From assembly GCF_026341125.1 (NCBI RefSeq), contig NZ_JAPEOR010000003.1:1-64000 (forward strand): a DNA stretch of 64,000 nucleotides, given 5' to 3'. The position numbers were made by a program, and so were the translations under genes. This document shows, piece by piece, positions 23,724 through 34,370 of this stretch. Each line of letters starts with the position of its first letter. Position 1 is the first letter of the stretch. This DNA is from Streptomyces sp. NBC_01142 (GTDB lineage Bacteria; Actinomycetota; Actinomycetes; Streptomycetales; Streptomycetaceae). The notes under the pieces are model-generated. The model was given only the letters and a program-made list of their open reading frames with translations. It had not been told where the DNA came from and did not search any database.

Positions 23724-25895
23724 TCAGATCCTCAAGGACTTCTTGAGGAAGTCGGCCTCGAGCAGCATGAGGTTGCTCGCCGCGTCCTCCTCGGTGACCA
23801 GATGTGTCGCACCGGAGAGCGGCAGCACGCTGTGGGGCCGGCCGGCGGCAAGCAGCGCCGAGGAAAAGCGCAGCAGGTGGGCGAAGGCCACATTGTCGTC
23901 GGCGACGCCGTGGACCAGCAGCAGCGGGCGGGTCAGCCTGTCGGCGTGCGCGACGAGCGAGCAGCGTTCGTAGTTCTCAGGAGTCACCTCCGGATGGCCG
24001 AGGAAGCGCTCCTCCCAGTGTGTGTCATAGAGCAGACGATCGGTCGGGGCGGCGCCCGCGATCGCGGCGTGGAAGACCTCGGGGTGGTGCAGCACCGCAC
24101 CGGCCGCGAGATAGCCGCCGTACGACCAGCCGCGGATCGCCACCGAGCTGAGATCCAGATCGGGGCAGCGGGCGGCGGCCGCGTGCAGCGCGTCGATCTG
24201 GTCCTCCAGGACGGGTGTCAGCCGGTCGCCGTGGATCGACTTCTCCCACCCCCGGCCGCGGCCCGGGGTGCCCCGCCCGTCGGTGACCAGTACGGCGAAA
24301 CCCTGCTCGGCGAACCACTGCGAGACGGCGGTCCACCACCCACGGGCCCGCACGACCAGCTGGACGGCGGGCCCGGAGTACGGGCTGAGAAGGACGGGCA
24401 GCCTGCCGGAGCCGGGCTCGTACCAGGAGGGGAGGTGGAGCCGGCTGCGCAGTTCTCGTCGGCCGAGCGTGAGCAGGACCGGGCAGGAAGCGACCAGGGG
24501 CTCCTCGGCGAGCACGGCGATCTGCCCGGCCGGCGTGCCGCCGTGCAGCACTGTCACGGTCTGTCCGTCGTCCGTCCTGCTGTCCAGTACGACGGTGTCG
24601 CCGCCGACGGCCGCGGTGTGGACGCCGGGGCCGTCGCTGATGCGGACGAAGCCGGCGCCGGGGTCGTAGGACCAGACATGGATCTCGGTCGGCTCCTCGC
24701 TCGCGGTGAAGAACACCCGCTCCCCGACGGCGCCGATGACCTTGCGGACGTGGAGTCCGGCAGGGGACTTCGCAGAGCCGATGTGCAGTCCGCGTGTGTC
24801 GTCGGTGTTGGCCCGGGTGACGACCGGGGTGCCGGAGACCGTACGGCCCGGAGCGCCCGGCACCAGATCGACCCACGCCGCATCCCGCTGCGTATGCAGC
24901 AGGTCCGTCTCGCCCGAATCCGGGTCGACGGACAGGAGACACGCGGTGCGCTGGTCGCGGGTCTGCACATGGACGAGCGGGCCGCGCGCGTCCCAGTCGG
25001 CGGAGGTGACGTACTCGAAGGCCGTGTCGGTCCACTCGCCCGGCCAGTGGTGCTCCTCCGGGGCCGCGGCAGGAATCCGTACGCGCACCCTCCCCCGGCC
25101 TTCGGCCGGGGGGACCCCCAGGCCGCTCCGCCCGTCGTCCAGCCGCACGATGTGGAGCGTCACTTCCGCGTTCGCCGTGCCCGCCGCCGGATACCGCATC
25201 GACCTCGGCGGCTTCGTCGGGTTGGCCGGGTCGGAGATGTACCGACGTTGCACCGGCGAGGTGTCCACCCGCGCGACCAGCAGCGCGTTCCCGTCCGGAG
25301 ACCACCAGTAGCCGCGCAGCCGCCCCATCGACTCCGCCGACACATGGTCCGAGAGTCCATAGGTCACCTCGGGTCCCTCCGGCGCCGCCAGCAGCCGGTC
25401 GTCCGTTCCGTCCGTACGCACGACGCGGAGGGCGCCACCCGTCACGTACGCGATCGAGGTGCCGTCGGGGGAGGGGCGCGGGTCCACCACCGGGCCCGCG
25501 GCCGCGATCCTCTGCGCGTCGCCCCCGTCCGTCCGCAGGACCCAGAGCTCGCCGCCCAGCGCGAAGGCCACGACCCGCACCTCGCGGTCGGTCGCGTACG
25601 CCACCACCCCGGACGACATCTCCCTGGCGCGCTCCCTGCGGACCCGCTCCTCCTCCGGCACCTCCTCCGGCACCTCCTCCGGCACCTCCTTTGCCCCGCC
25701 CAGCGACAGCGGGTCGGCGAGCATGCGCTCCGCACCCTCCTCGTACAGCCACAGCCGGCTCACCGGGTCCGTACCGCCCGTGCTCCGGACGAAGAGCACG
25801 CGCGCGCCGTCCGGAGAGAGGGTGAAGTGCTGGGGGACACCGAGCGAGAAGCGCCGGGTGCGGGCGAACTGGCGGGGAAATCCTTGGGTATCCAT
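23724..25895 (-). CDS. S9-family prolyl oligopeptidase / dipeptidyl peptidase
   Basis: 723 residues. An amino-terminal DPP-IV-like beta propeller (about 20-480; repeated SPDG motifs) precedes the alpha/beta hydrolase. The nucleophile is the Ser of GWSYGG (about 592), with Asp in VADDNVAF (about 663) and His in GATHLV (about 696). It removes short peptides from proline-containing substrates; no signal peptide is seen, so it is likely cytoplasmic. Residues 68-80 hold a three-fold VPEE repeat encoded by 15-bp tandem copies near 25660-25690, an in-frame expansion in a propeller loop. Confidence 0.9.
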   Translation of the reverse strand: MDTQGFPRQFARTRRFSLGVPQHFTLSPDGARVLFVRSTGGTDPVSRLWLYEEGAERMLADPLSLGGAKEVPEEVPEEVPEEERVRRERAREMSSGVVAYATDREVRVVAFALGGELWVLRTDGGDAQRIAAAGPVVDPRPSPDGTSIAYVTGGALRVVRTDGTDDRLLAAPEGPEVTYGLSDHVSAESMGRLRGYWWSPDGNALLVARVDTSPVQRRYISDPANPTKPPRSMRYPAAGTANAEVTLHIVRLDDGRSGLGVPPAEGRGRVRVRIPAAAPEEHHWPGEWTDTAFEYVTSADWDARGPLVHVQTRDQRTACLLSVDPDSGETDLLHTQRDAAWVDLVPGAPGRTVSGTPVVTRANTDDTRGLHIGSAKSPAGLHVRKVIGAVGERVFFTASEEPTEIHVWSYDPGAGFVRISDGPGVHTAAVGGDTVVLDSRTDDGQTVTVLHGGTPAGQIAVLAEEPLVASCPVLLTLGRRELRSRLHLPSWYEPGSGRLPVLLSPYSGPAVQLVVRARGWWTAVSQWFAEQGFAVLVTDGRGTPGRGRGWEKSIHGDRLTPVLEDQIDALHAAAARCPDLDLSSVAIRGWSYGGYLAAGAVLHHPEVFHAAIAGAAPTDRLLYDTHWEERFLGHPEVTPENYERCSLVAHADRLTRPLLLVHGVADDNVAFAHLLRFSSALLAAGRPHSVLPLSGATHLVTEEDAASNLMLLEADFLKKSLRI

Positions 25896-26436
25896 CAGGC
25901 ATCGTTGTCATCGATGCCGGCACTCTGGCAAGCGAATTTCCGGGCGGCTGGGGAGAACCGAGTGGGACGCTGTGGGGCGGAACGGCCTGGCCTTCCGCGA
26001 CCCGCTGTCTTCCCGGGCTTCACGCTCATACGGGCAACGGCTGCCGCGTAGGACGGGGCCTGGTGGGCGAAGCGGTCCTCTCAGGCGCGCGAAGCTCGGC
26101 CGGTGCCGCCGGCCCCTCCGGCGTGCCGTGCTGATTCCAGCCCCGTGGCGATGGCACAGGGGGCCTCGCCGGGCACGTGCGGCGCGACTACGACGCCCAT
26201 CGCCCCATCCTTCGTCCGCCCGGGCCACAGATGCATCCCGCATGACGTGCATGTGCGGCACATGCGAAAGTGCCCCGAAGTCTCGCCTGGCACATGCGTG
26301 ATTCCGCTTGATCTCACAGTGCTGGTCCAGCGCGTGTGTGACGGGCGTTACCGTCCATGATCGGCCGAAGTCACATCGGCGTAACGGGCATTTCGTACCG
26401 TCGGGGGCACGATCCGATCCACAGAGAGGCCACCCG
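25896..26436. other. Long intergenic region between peptidase and nitrate reductase
   Basis: 540 bp without a gene I can support. It has two GGCACATGCG words near 26255 and 26290, several small inverted repeats and, close to the nitrate reductase start, a GlnR-like site (26370-26385). It probably holds both divergent promoters. Confidence 0.55.
26370..26396 (+). promoter_or_regulatory. GlnR-like binding site upstream of nitrate reductase
   Basis: GTCAC-n6-GTAAC (26370-26374, 26381-26385) followed by n6-TTCGT resembles the actinobacterial GlnR pattern GTNAC-n6-GAAAC. It lies about 50 bp before the GTG start. Control of nitrate assimilation genes by GlnR is known in Streptomyces; the site itself is inferred. 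Confidence 0.5.
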
Positions 26437-29400
26437 GTGACCACACACGAGTCGCGGACCGGTAGCGCCCAGGTTCGGACGGTCTGCTCGTACTGCGGTG
26501 TGGGCTGCGGCCTGGTTCTCGACATCGCCTCCGGCCCCGACGGCAACCGCAAGGTCCTCAAGGCATCGGGTGACAAGGCCCACCCCGCCAACTTCGGCCG
26601 TCTGTGCACCAAGGGCGCGACAACGGCCGACATGCTCGCTGCCCCCGGCCGGCTGACCACCGCACTGGTGCGTCCCGAGCGCGGGGCCGAGCCCACACCC
26701 GTTCGTGTGGACGAGGCGATCACCGGCACGGCACGGCGGCTGCGGACCATCATCGACGAGCATGGGCCCGACGCCTTCGCGTTCTACGTGTCCGGGCAGA
26801 TGAGCCTGGAGGCGCAGTACCTGGCGAACAAGCTGGCCAAGGGTTTCATAGGAACCAACCAGATCGAGTCCAACTCCCGGCTGTGCATGGCGAGCGCGGG
26901 CACCGGTTACAAGCTCTCCCTCGGCGCCGACGGTCCGCCCGGTTCCTACCAGGACTTCGAACACGCAGATGTCTTCTTCGTCATCGGCTCCAACATGGCG
27001 GACTGCCATCCGATCCTGTTCCTGCGGCTGATGGAGCGGGTGAAGGCGGGCGCGAAGCTGATCGTCGTCGACCCGCGGCGCAGCGCCACGGCTGACAAGG
27101 CCGGTCTCTTCCTGCAGATCAAGCCCGGCACGGATCTTGCGCTGCTCAACGGCCTGCTGCACCTCCTGTACGAGAACGGCGACACGGACGCCGGCTTCAT
27201 CGCGGAGCGCACCGAGGGCTGGGAGGCGATGCCGGAGTTTCTCGCCGACTATCCGCCCGCGACGGTCGCCGAGATCACGGGAATCCCGGAGGCGGACATC
27301 CGCCGGGCGGCGGAGTGGATCGGCGAGGCCGGAGAGTGGATGAGCTGCTGGACCATGGGGCTCAACCAGTCCACCCACGGCACGTGGAACACCAACGCAC
27401 TGATCAATCTGCATCTGGCCACCGGTGCGATCTGCCGCCCGGGCAGCGGCCCGTTCTCGCTCACCGGCCAGCCCAATGCCATGGGCGGCCGCGAGATGGG
27501 CTATATGGGGCCGGGTCTGCCCGGGCAGCGGTCGGTGCTGGTGGACGAGGACCGCGCCTTCGTGGAGGAGCTGTGGGGACTGGAGCCCGGCACCGTACGC
27601 GAGGACGGATCCGGCAAGGGCACCGTCGAGATGTTCCAGCGGATTGCCGAGGGCGAGATCAAGGCATGCTGGATCATCTGCACCAACCCCGTCGCCTCGG
27701 TCGCCAACCGCAGGACGGTCATCGAAGCGCTGGAGACGGCCGAACTCGTCATCACCCAGGACGTCTTCGCCGACACCGAGACCAACGCATACGCCGATGT
27801 CGTTCTGCCCGGTGCCCTGTGGACCGAGACCGACGGCGTACTGATCAACAGCGAACGCAACCTCACCCTCGCCCAGCCGGCCGTGGACCCGCCGGGGGAG
27901 GCGCTCGCGGACTGGCGGATCATCGCGCGCATCGCCTGCGAAATGGGATACGAGCATGCCTTCTCCTACGACAGCGCCGAGGAGATCTTCGAGGAGATCA
28001 AGCGCGCAGCGAACCCGAAGACCGGATACGACCTGCGGGGCGTGACCTACGAGCGGCTGCGCACCACGCCCGTACAGTGGCCCGCCACCTCCGTCGACGG
28101 CCCGGACCGCAATCCGATCCGCTACCTGGCCGAGGACGGCGGTCCGGTGTTCCCCACGGCGAGCGGACGGGCCGTCTTCTTCGCCCGTCCGCACATTCCG
28201 GCTGCGGAGATGCCGGACGACGACTATCCGTTCGTCCTCAACACCGGGCGTTTGCAGCATCAATGGCACACCCTCACCAAGACCGGAAAGGTCGCCAAGC
28301 TCAACAAGCTCAGTCCGACGCCGTTCGTCGAACTGCATCCGCAGGACGCCGAACGGCTGGGGATCGGGGAGGGTGACTCGGTGGAGGTCGCGTCCCGGCG
28401 CGGCCGGGCCGTGCTGCCGGCCGTGGTGACGGACCGGGTGCGGCCGGGGTGTTGCTTCGCGCCGTTCCACTGGAACGACCTGTTCGGTGAGTACCTGAGC
28501 GTCAACGCGGTGACCAGCGACGCCGTGGACCCGATTTCCTTCCAGCCCGAGTTCAAGGTGTGCGCGGTGACACTGGCGAAGGTCGCCACTCCGGTAGCCG
28601 TGGCTCCGGCGCCCGTTGCCGCCCCCGCCGAGGAGCCGGCCGCCGTCGTGCCGACCACTGTCCAACCCGGCGCGGCCTCGGTCTTCGGGCTGGAGAGCAC
28701 ACCACCGCCCGTGCTCGTCGAGCACGAACGTCAGTACCTGATCGGCTTCCTCGCCGGGCTTGAAACCGGCGCGCCCGGTGTTCCCGTGCTGCCGCCCGGC
28801 GCGCCGTTCAGCGCAGAGCACGCGCGCTGGGTGAACGGCGTGCTCGCCGGCATGTACTCGCGCACCCCGCAGACCACAGCGGAATCGACGACGACGCAGG
28901 CCACGTCTCATGGCCGTGAGGTGGTCGTGCTGTGGGCCTCGCAGACCGGCAACGCCGAGGAGTTCGCCGTGGCCGCAGCCGACCGACTCACCGCAACCGG
29001 ACACCGTGCCGCGCTCGTCGGCATGGACGACGCGGACCCGCGCGCCCTCCCTCCCGCTGCCGACCTCCTGTTGATCACCAGCACCTTCGGAGATGGCGAC
29101 GCGCCCGACAACGGGTCCGGGTTCTGGGACGCTCTGACAGCTGCCGACCTCCCGTCCATGGACGGCAGGCGGTACGCGGTCCTGGGGTTCGGGGACTCCT
29201 CGTACGACGACTTCTGCGGCCACGGCCGCCGCCTGGACCAGCGCCTGGACGAGCTGGGAGCCGTACGCCTGGCCCCGCGCACCGACTGCGAACCGGACTA
29301 CGAGCCCTCTGCCCATGCCTGGCTCGACCAGGTCCTCACCAACCTCACCGCACAGCCGACGACTGGCGATGCCCCTGCCCCGGCTGCCGCACCTGTCCGC

Positions 29401-30525
29401 AGCGCCAAGCCGGCCCCCGCCGTAGCCCGGCTGACCGGCAACCGGCTCCTCAGCCTCCGCGGCGCGGGTAAGGAGGTCCGCCGGTTCACCTTCGACACCA
29501 GCGACAGCGAGACTCCGCTTGTCTACGAGGCCGGTGACGCTCTTGGCGTGCATCCCGTCAACTGCCCCGATCTCGTGACCGAATGGCTGGCCGTCACCGG
29601 CCTTGACCCTGCCGCCGCTGTCGACGTCGCCGGTGTCGGCGAGGTTCCCCTGACCGACGCCTTGCGCCGACACCTGGACATCACCAAGCTCACCCCCGCC
29701 CTGCTCGGGTTCATCACCGAACGCTCCGGCGACCGCGACCTGAAGAAGCTGCTGCGCCCCGACAACAAGGGCGAGCTCGCCCGCTGGTCGTGGGGCCGCC
29801 AGGCCGTCGACGTCGTGGTCGAACATCCCGTGCGCGCCACCGCTCAGGAGTGGGCCGGCGTCCTCAAGCGCCTCCAGCCCCGCCTCTACTCCATTTCCTC
29901 CAGCCCGCTCACCGCCCCCCACCAGGTCTCGCTCACGGTGTCCGTGGTCCGCTACGAGAATCTCCACGGTCGCCCCCGCAAGGGTGTCTGCTCCCCCTTC
30001 CTCGCCGATGCCGCGCCTGACACTCCTGTGCCGGTCTTCGTGCAGCGCTCCCCGCACTTCCGGCCGCCGGCGGACCCCGGCACCCCGATGGTGATGGTCG
30101 GCCCCGGGACCGGAGTGGCTCCGTTCATCGGCTTCCTCGAAGAACGCCGGGCCCGCGGCCACCGCGCCCCCAGCTGGCTCTTCTTCGGCGAACAGCACCG
30201 TGCCACCGACTTCTCCTACGAGGACGAGCTGAACGCCTTCCTCGCCGACGGCGCCCTCACCCGCCTCGACACCGCCTTCTCCCGCGACCAGCGCGCCAAG
30301 ATCTACGTCCAGGACCGGATGCGCGAACACGGTCCCCAGCTCTGGTCCTGGCTCCAGGACGGCGCACACTTCTACGTCTGCGGCGATGCCGCGCGGATGG
30401 CCAAGGACGTCGACCAGGCGCTGCGCGACATCGCCGTCACCCACGGCGGTCTCGACCAGGACGGAGCGGCTCTGTACGTCAAGCAGCTCGCCGCCGACAA
30501 GCGGTATGTCCGCGACGTCTACTGA
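26437..30525 (+). CDS. nasA: Assimilatory nitrate reductase fused to CysJ-like flavoprotein reductase
   Basis: 1362 residues from GTG 26437. The first part is a NasA/NarB-type Mo-bis-MGD enzyme: [4Fe-4S] ligands C17, C20, C24 and C57, then the molybdopterin domains ([36 protein letters not shown]) to about residue 710. A linker leads to a flavodoxin domain (about 826-965, [30 protein letters not shown]) and an FAD/NADPH-binding ferredoxin reductase module ([44 protein letters not shown]) as in CysJ. NADPH electrons should thus reach the molybdenum site in one polypeptide, reducing nitrate to nitrite in the cytoplasm. Molybdate transport genes follow, converging. Confidence 0.93.
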   Translation: MTTHESRTGSAQVRTVCSYCGVGCGLVLDIASGPDGNRKVLKASGDKAHPANFGRLCTKGATTADMLAAPGRLTTALVRPERGAEPTPVRVDEAITGTARRLRTIIDEHGPDAFAFYVSGQMSLEAQYLANKLAKGFIGTNQIESNSRLCMASAGTGYKLSLGADGPPGSYQDFEHADVFFVIGSNMADCHPILFLRLMERVKAGAKLIVVDPRRSATADKAGLFLQIKPGTDLALLNGLLHLLYENGDTDAGFIAERTEGWEAMPEFLADYPPATVAEITGIPEADIRRAAEWIGEAGEWMSCWTMGLNQSTHGTWNTNALINLHLATGAICRPGSGPFSLTGQPNAMGGREMGYMGPGLPGQRSVLVDEDRAFVEELWGLEPGTVREDGSGKGTVEMFQRIAEGEIKACWIICTNPVASVANRRTVIEALETAELVITQDVFADTETNAYADVVLPGALWTETDGVLINSERNLTLAQPAVDPPGEALADWRIIARIACEMGYEHAFSYDSAEEIFEEIKRAANPKTGYDLRGVTYERLRTTPVQWPATSVDGPDRNPIRYLAEDGGPVFPTASGRAVFFARPHIPAAEMPDDDYPFVLNTGRLQHQWHTLTKTGKVAKLNKLSPTPFVELHPQDAERLGIGEGDSVEVASRRGRAVLPAVVTDRVRPGCCFAPFHWNDLFGEYLSVNAVTSDAVDPISFQPEFKVCAVTLAKVATPVAVAPAPVAAPAEEPAAVVPTTVQPGAASVFGLESTPPPVLVEHERQYLIGFLAGLETGAPGVPVLPPGAPFSAEHARWVNGVLAGMYSRTPQTTAESTTTQATSHGREVVVLWASQTGNAEEFAVAAADRLTATGHRAALVGMDDADPRALPPAADLLLITSTFGDGDAPDNGSGFWDALTAADLPSMDGRRYAVLGFGDSSYDDFCGHGRRLDQRLDELGAVRLAPRTDCEPDYEPSAHAWLDQVLTNLTAQPTTGDAPAPAAAPVRSAKPAPAVARLTGNRLLSLRGAGKEVRRFTFDTSDSETPLVYEAGDALGVHPVNCPDLVTEWLAVTGLDPAAAVDVAGVGEVPLTDALRRHLDITKLTPALLGFITERSGDRDLKKLLRPDNKGELARWSWGRQAVDVVVEHPVRATAQEWAGVLKRLQPRLYSISSSPLTAPHQVSLTVSVVRYENLHGRPRKGVCSPFLADAAPDTPVPVFVQRSPHFRPPADPGTPMVMVGPGTGVAPFIGFLEERRARGHRAPSWLFFGEQHRATDFSYEDELNAFLADGALTRLDTAFSRDQRAKIYVQDRMREHGPQLWSWLQDGAHFYVCGDAARMAKDVDQALRDIAVTHGGLDQDGAALYVKQLAADKRYVRDVY

Positions 30526-30752
30526 TCCGCGCTGGTCGAGCAGGAGTGGGCTCCGGTTCCCGCTTTTGCACGTTGCGGCCGACAGGGACGGCTGCGACAC
30601 GAGGCGGGCGGCGGCCGCTCGTGCGAAAGTGCCGTTCCCGGGCGAGCGCGACCAGGTTTGCTCCGGCTGACGCAGCAACACGGCTCGCTCCCCCTGTCCT
30701 GTGAAGGCTTGCCGGTCAGCGTCCCGCCCGGTTCGCGCGCGGCGGGAACGGC

Positions 30753-32693
30753 TCAGAGGGCCACGACGGTTGCTTCGGTCGCTTTGACGCTGGTCCAGAC
30801 GGGAGTTCCGTCGGCGAGGCCGAGTTCGGCGGCGGCCTGCGGGGTGATCTCGGCGACGAGGTCCGGTGCCTGCTCGGACGTGATCAGGACACGTAGCCGG
30901 CTCCCGCTGGTGGTGATCTCCCGTACGGTGCCGGGCCACACGTTGCGGGGGCTGCCGCTGGGCTTGTCGCGGTGCACGGCGACGGCTTCCGGAGCGATGA
31001 TCGCGAGGGCGCCGATGCCGACGGGGAGAGGGTCCGCGACGACGAGCGTGCCGCCGCCGGTGAGCTGGATTCCTTCGGCGCCGGCGGTGCCGGTCCAGGC
31101 GTTACGACCGAGCATGCGAGCGACCCAGGGGGAGCGGGGGTGCCGGGTCACGTCGGTGGGCGGGGCGTCCTGAATGGAGCGTCCGTCGTCGAGGACGAGG
31201 ACCCGGTCGGCGAGCGCGACGGCTTCGACGGGGTCGTGAGTGACGATCAGGCATACACCGCCGAAGCCGTCGAGATGACGGCGGAGGGTGTGCCGGACGT
31301 GGGCTCGGGTGGTCTGGTCGAGGGCGGCGAGCGGTTCGTCGAGGAGGAGGAGCCGGGGGCGGGCGGCCAGTGCCCGGGCGAGCGCAACACGCTGGGCCTG
31401 ACCGCCGGAGAGCTGAGCCGGTTTGCGATGGGCGAGGTGGCCGACGCCGAGCCGGTCGAGCCATTCCCGGGCGGTGCGGCGGGCCTCGGTGCGGGGGACG
31501 CCGTGGGCGCGCAGTCCGTACGCGGTGTTGGCGAGGGCGCTCATGTGCGGGAAGAGGGCACCGTCCTGCGGGACCCAGGCCACGCCCCTGCGGTGCGGAG
31601 GGAGCGCGGTGACATCGTGGTCGCCGAGCCGGAGTTCGGCGTGGGCGCGTGGGGTGAGGCCGAGAAGTGCGCGCAGCAGGGTGGTTTTGCCGGCGCCGTT
31701 GGGGCCGACGACGGCGATGGTGGTGCCGGGTTCGGCGTCGAGGGTGAGCCGGTTGAAGCCGGTGACCTCGGCGTGCAGGGACCAGAGCTCCTGCGGAGCC
31801 GCGTGCTGTGCGTCGGCGGGCTCGGGGGCCGGGGCCACACCCGGTTCGGCTTCGTCCACCGAGGGGCTGGATTCGGGCGAGCGGACGGCGGGCGTACCGG
31901 TCCAGCGGCCGCGCAGCGCGATGAGCACCAGCATCGCGATGGCGAGCAGCAGCAGAGAGACCGACGTCGCCGCCTCCGGCTCGTCCTGGAGCAGGAGATA
32001 CACCTGGAGCGGCAGCGTCTGGGTGGTGCCCGGGAGATTGCCGGCGAAGGTGATGGTGGCGCCGAACTCGCCCAGCGCCCGCGCCCAGGTGAGGGCCGCT
32101 CCCGCGATGAGGCCCGGGGCCACCATGGGCATCGTGACCGTGAAGAACACCCGTACCGGCGAGGCCCCCAGGGACGCGGCGGTCTCCTCGTAGCGGGGAC
32201 GGAGTCCGCCCAGCGCGCCTTCGAGGCTGATGATGAGGAAAGGCATGGCGACGAAGGTCGCGGCGAGGACGGCCCCGGAGGTGTGGAACGGCAGGGTGAT
32301 GCCGAAGCTGTTCTCCAGCCAGGGGCCGAGCAGTCCGCGGCGGCCGAACGCGAGGAGCAGTGCCACACCGCCGACGGTCGGGGGCAGCACCATCGGCAGC
32401 AGCACGAGGGACCGTACGAACGACTTGCCGGGGAACGGCACCCGGGCCAGCAGCCACGCCAGCGGTACGCCCAGGACCAGCGACAGGCCGAGCGCCCAGA
32501 GCGAAACCAGGAGGGAGAGCCGCAGCGCCTCGGTGGTCCCCGGCGCCGTGAGATGGTCCGCGAGTTCACCCCACTGAGTCCGTACGAGGATCCCGATCAG
32601 CGGCAGCAACAGGAACGCGACGGCCAGCAGCGCGGGGATCGCCAGGGTGATCGGGGTGCGGGGACCCGGTGCCCGACTGCGGATGCGTTTCAT
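30753..32693 (-). CDS. modBC: Molybdate ABC transporter, fused permease and ATPase
   Basis: 646 residues joining ModB and ModC. Residues 1-260 form the permease with the EAA-type loop (TAASLGASPVRVFFTVTMPM, GEFGATITFAG). After a proline and alanine linker the ATPase has Walker A GPNGAGKTT (about 331), signature LSGGQAQRVALARAL (about 426) and Walker B LLLLDEPLAALD. A TOBE/mop domain (PGTVREITTSGSRLRVLIT) closes it and probably senses molybdate. It is the second gene after modA, separated from it by 90 bp that contain a strong hairpin. Confidence 0.93.
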   Translation of the reverse strand: MKRIRSRAPGPRTPITLAIPALLAVAFLLLPLIGILVRTQWGELADHLTAPGTTEALRLSLLVSLWALGLSLVLGVPLAWLLARVPFPGKSFVRSLVLLPMVLPPTVGGVALLLAFGRRGLLGPWLENSFGITLPFHTSGAVLAATFVAMPFLIISLEGALGGLRPRYEETAASLGASPVRVFFTVTMPMVAPGLIAGAALTWARALGEFGATITFAGNLPGTTQTLPLQVYLLLQDEPEAATSVSLLLLAIAMLVLIALRGRWTGTPAVRSPESSPSVDEAEPGVAPAPEPADAQHAAPQELWSLHAEVTGFNRLTLDAEPGTTIAVVGPNGAGKTTLLRALLGLTPRAHAELRLGDHDVTALPPHRRGVAWVPQDGALFPHMSALANTAYGLRAHGVPRTEARRTAREWLDRLGVGHLAHRKPAQLSGGQAQRVALARALAARPRLLLLDEPLAALDQTTRAHVRHTLRRHLDGFGGVCLIVTHDPVEAVALADRVLVLDDGRSIQDAPPTDVTRHPRSPWVARMLGRNAWTGTAGAEGIQLTGGGTLVVADPLPVGIGALAIIAPEAVAVHRDKPSGSPRNVWPGTVREITTSGSRLRVLITSEQAPDLVAEITPQAAAELGLADGTPVWTSVKATEATVVAL

Positions 32694-32730
32694 TGGAGAT
32701 CCCTGGGACTCGCGGTTCTGGATGAGTGAA

Positions 32731-32765
32731 GGGGGCTGTCCGTTCCCCCGGAACGGACAGCCCCC
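32731..32765 (-). terminator. Strong hairpin between modA and modBC
   Basis: A 15-bp perfect stem: GGGGGCTGTCCGTTC (32731-32745) with GAACGGACAGCCCCC (32751-32765), 5-nt loop. It lies 19 bp past the modA stop and 37 bp before the modBC start, so it probably terminates part of the transcripts or stabilises the modA message. Confidence 0.8.
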
Positions 32766-32783
32766 TCACGGCAGTTGCCGGGG

Positions 32784-33593
32784 CTACGGCTTCTGGAAGC
32801 CCGCGTCCTGGAGGATCTTCTGTGCCTCGGGCGTGGACAGCCACGCGACGAACGCTGCGGCGGCCTCGGCGTTCTTGGACTGCTTCAGCGCGGCGGCCGG
32901 GTATTCGGCGATGGCGTTCTGCGCGTCGGGGATCTCGACCGCGTCGACCTTGTCCGGGGCCGTTTCGGCGTCCGTCTTGTAGACGAGACCCGCGTCGGCC
33001 TCGTCGAGCTCGACCTTGCTCAGCACGGCCCGGACGTTCGGCTCCTGCGAGACGGGCTTCACGGTGATCTTCTGGGCGTCGAGGATCTTCTTGCTGTACT
33101 TGCCGGCCGGTACCTCGGGGGCAGCGAGGACGACCTTCAGCTTCGTGTCCGCGAGGTCCTTGAGTTCGTCGACCTTGTGGGGGTTGCCCTCGACGGTCGC
33201 GATGACGAGGCGGTTCTTGGCGATGACGGCCGGGGTGCCGGTGTCCGCCTTCACGCTGTCCATGCTCTTGGTGTCGGCGGTGACCAGGGCGTCGGCCGAG
33301 GCGCCCTGCTTGACCTGGGCGACCAGTTCCTGGGATCCGGCGAAGGAGAACGTGATCTTCGTCCCCGGGTTCTTCTTCTCGTACGCGGCGCCGGCGGTCT
33401 TGAACACGTCGGTCAGCGAAGAGGCTGCCAGCACCGTCAAGTTGGCCTTGGGAGCCCCTGTGGCGGACCCGGTGGACTTCGCGCTGCCGGTGTCCTTCTC
33501 GGAGTCGTCGTTGCCGCACGCCGTGAGCGGAACGAGGAGTGCAGCGGCCAGTACGGCAGCGGCCGCGCGGCGTCTGGTGAACGTGAGGGACAT
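32784..33593 (-). CDS. modA: Molybdate-binding lipoprotein ModA
   Basis: 269 residues. A signal peptide (AAAAVLAAALLVPLTACG) ends in a lipobox with the lipidated cysteine near 26. The mature protein has the ModA pattern: LTVLAASSLTDVFKTAGAAY, ITFSFAGSQELVAQVKQGAS, ADALVTADTKSMDSV, LVIATVEGNPHKVDELKDLA and SKVELDEADAGLVYKTDAE. It captures molybdate or tungstate outside the membrane for ModBC. It is the first gene of the modA-modBC unit; upstream in the same direction lies an HTH-TOBE regulator. Confidence 0.94.
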   Translation of the reverse strand: MSLTFTRRRAAAAVLAAALLVPLTACGNDDSEKDTGSAKSTGSATGAPKANLTVLAASSLTDVFKTAGAAYEKKNPGTKITFSFAGSQELVAQVKQGASADALVTADTKSMDSVKADTGTPAVIAKNRLVIATVEGNPHKVDELKDLADTKLKVVLAAPEVPAGKYSKKILDAQKITVKPVSQEPNVRAVLSKVELDEADAGLVYKTDAETAPDKVDAVEIPDAQNAIAEYPAAALKQSKNAEAAAAFVAWLSTPEAQKILQDAGFQKP

Positions 33594-33694
33594 GAGGGTG
33601 GAACTCCCTGGGGGACGTGGTCGGCCGGTGCCGTCCGAGCGGATGGTGATGAGCCGCGCCGGTGACGGGCGACGCCGCTTGGTTGCGCGAGGGG

Positions 33695-34099
33695 TCAGGT
33701 GCGGTCGATGTGCACGCTGGTCGACTTCACGCGGGCAGTTGCCTGCATGCCGACCTCGAGTCCCAGTTCCTCCACGGCCTCCCGGGTCAGGAGTGAGACG
33801 AGCCTGTGCGGCCCGGCCTGGATCTCGACCTGCGCGGCGACGTCGCCGAGCTTTACGGCGGTGACGATGCCGGGGAAGGCATTGCGGGCCGAGGTGTAGG
33901 AGGAGTGGTCCTCGCCGTTGCCGCCCTGGGCGACCTCGATGGAGAAGGCGGCCAGATCACGGCCGTCGATGAGACGGCGGCCGCCGTCGTCGCGATGGGT
34001 CGCGACACGGCCGGCATCCGCCCAGCGGCGCGCGGTGTCGGGACTGACGCCGAGCAGACGTGCCGCCTGTCCGATGGTGTAGGACTGCATGTGCGACAC
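33695..34099 (-). CDS. HTH-TOBE molybdate-responsive regulator (ModE-like)
   Basis: 134 residues (ATG 34099, or ATG 34090 for MQSYTIGQAA). A MerR/excisionase-type helix-turn-helix (SYTIGQAARLLGVSPDTARR, WADAGRV) is joined to a TOBE/mop molybdate-binding domain (FPGIVTAVKLGDVAAQVEIQ through VKSTSVHIDR). This fusion suggests a one-protein molybdate sensor that controls the adjacent modA-modBC genes, an Actinobacteria-specific alternative to ModE; the regulatory target is inferred from proximity. A close paralogue lies at 35907-36302. Confidence 0.88.
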   Translation of the reverse strand: MSHMQSYTIGQAARLLGVSPDTARRWADAGRVATHRDDGGRRLIDGRDLAAFSIEVAQGGNGEDHSSYTSARNAFPGIVTAVKLGDVAAQVEIQAGPHRLVSLLTREAVEELGLEVGMQATARVKSTSVHIDRT

Positions 34100-34370
34100 C
34101 GTATGGCGTTTCTCCTCTCATTTGCAATTGATCAGTCGATTCTCCATGGCAGGTGCTACGGCGATTGGAGGAATGAGCAATTGCGCCGCGGAGGGGCACC
34201 CTGTCCTGCGATCGGGCGGAAACCGGGTCTCCTCTGGTTTGCCGGGCCGGACACGGAGACGCCATGGTGCTTGCGATGCGTGACTGAACCGCTGCGACGG
34301 GTGTGGGTAGAGTGCAGAAGGCGCTGCAGGATGTAACCGACATTCCGTCCAGTAATCGAGGCGTTTCTCC

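Noticed and set aside
26081..26317. Small cysteine-containing frame upstream of the nitrate reductase (minus strand)
   Set aside because: CxxC words arise from repeated GGCACATGCG-type DNA; no ribosome binding site or domain support.
26371..30939. Very long open frame antisense to the nitrate reductase gene (over 1500 codons)
   Set aside because: Its protein is low-complexity Gly/Val/Arg without motifs; it mirrors the codon bias of the sense gene. Similar antisense frames over tniQ/tnsA (1528-3423), tnsB (4067-6283) and the S9 peptidase (23322-26051) were rejected for the same reason.
33594..34370. Molybdenum-cofactor riboswitch upstream of modA or molbindin
   Set aside because: No extended conserved stem system was seen; protein sensors (HTH-TOBE) are present instead.
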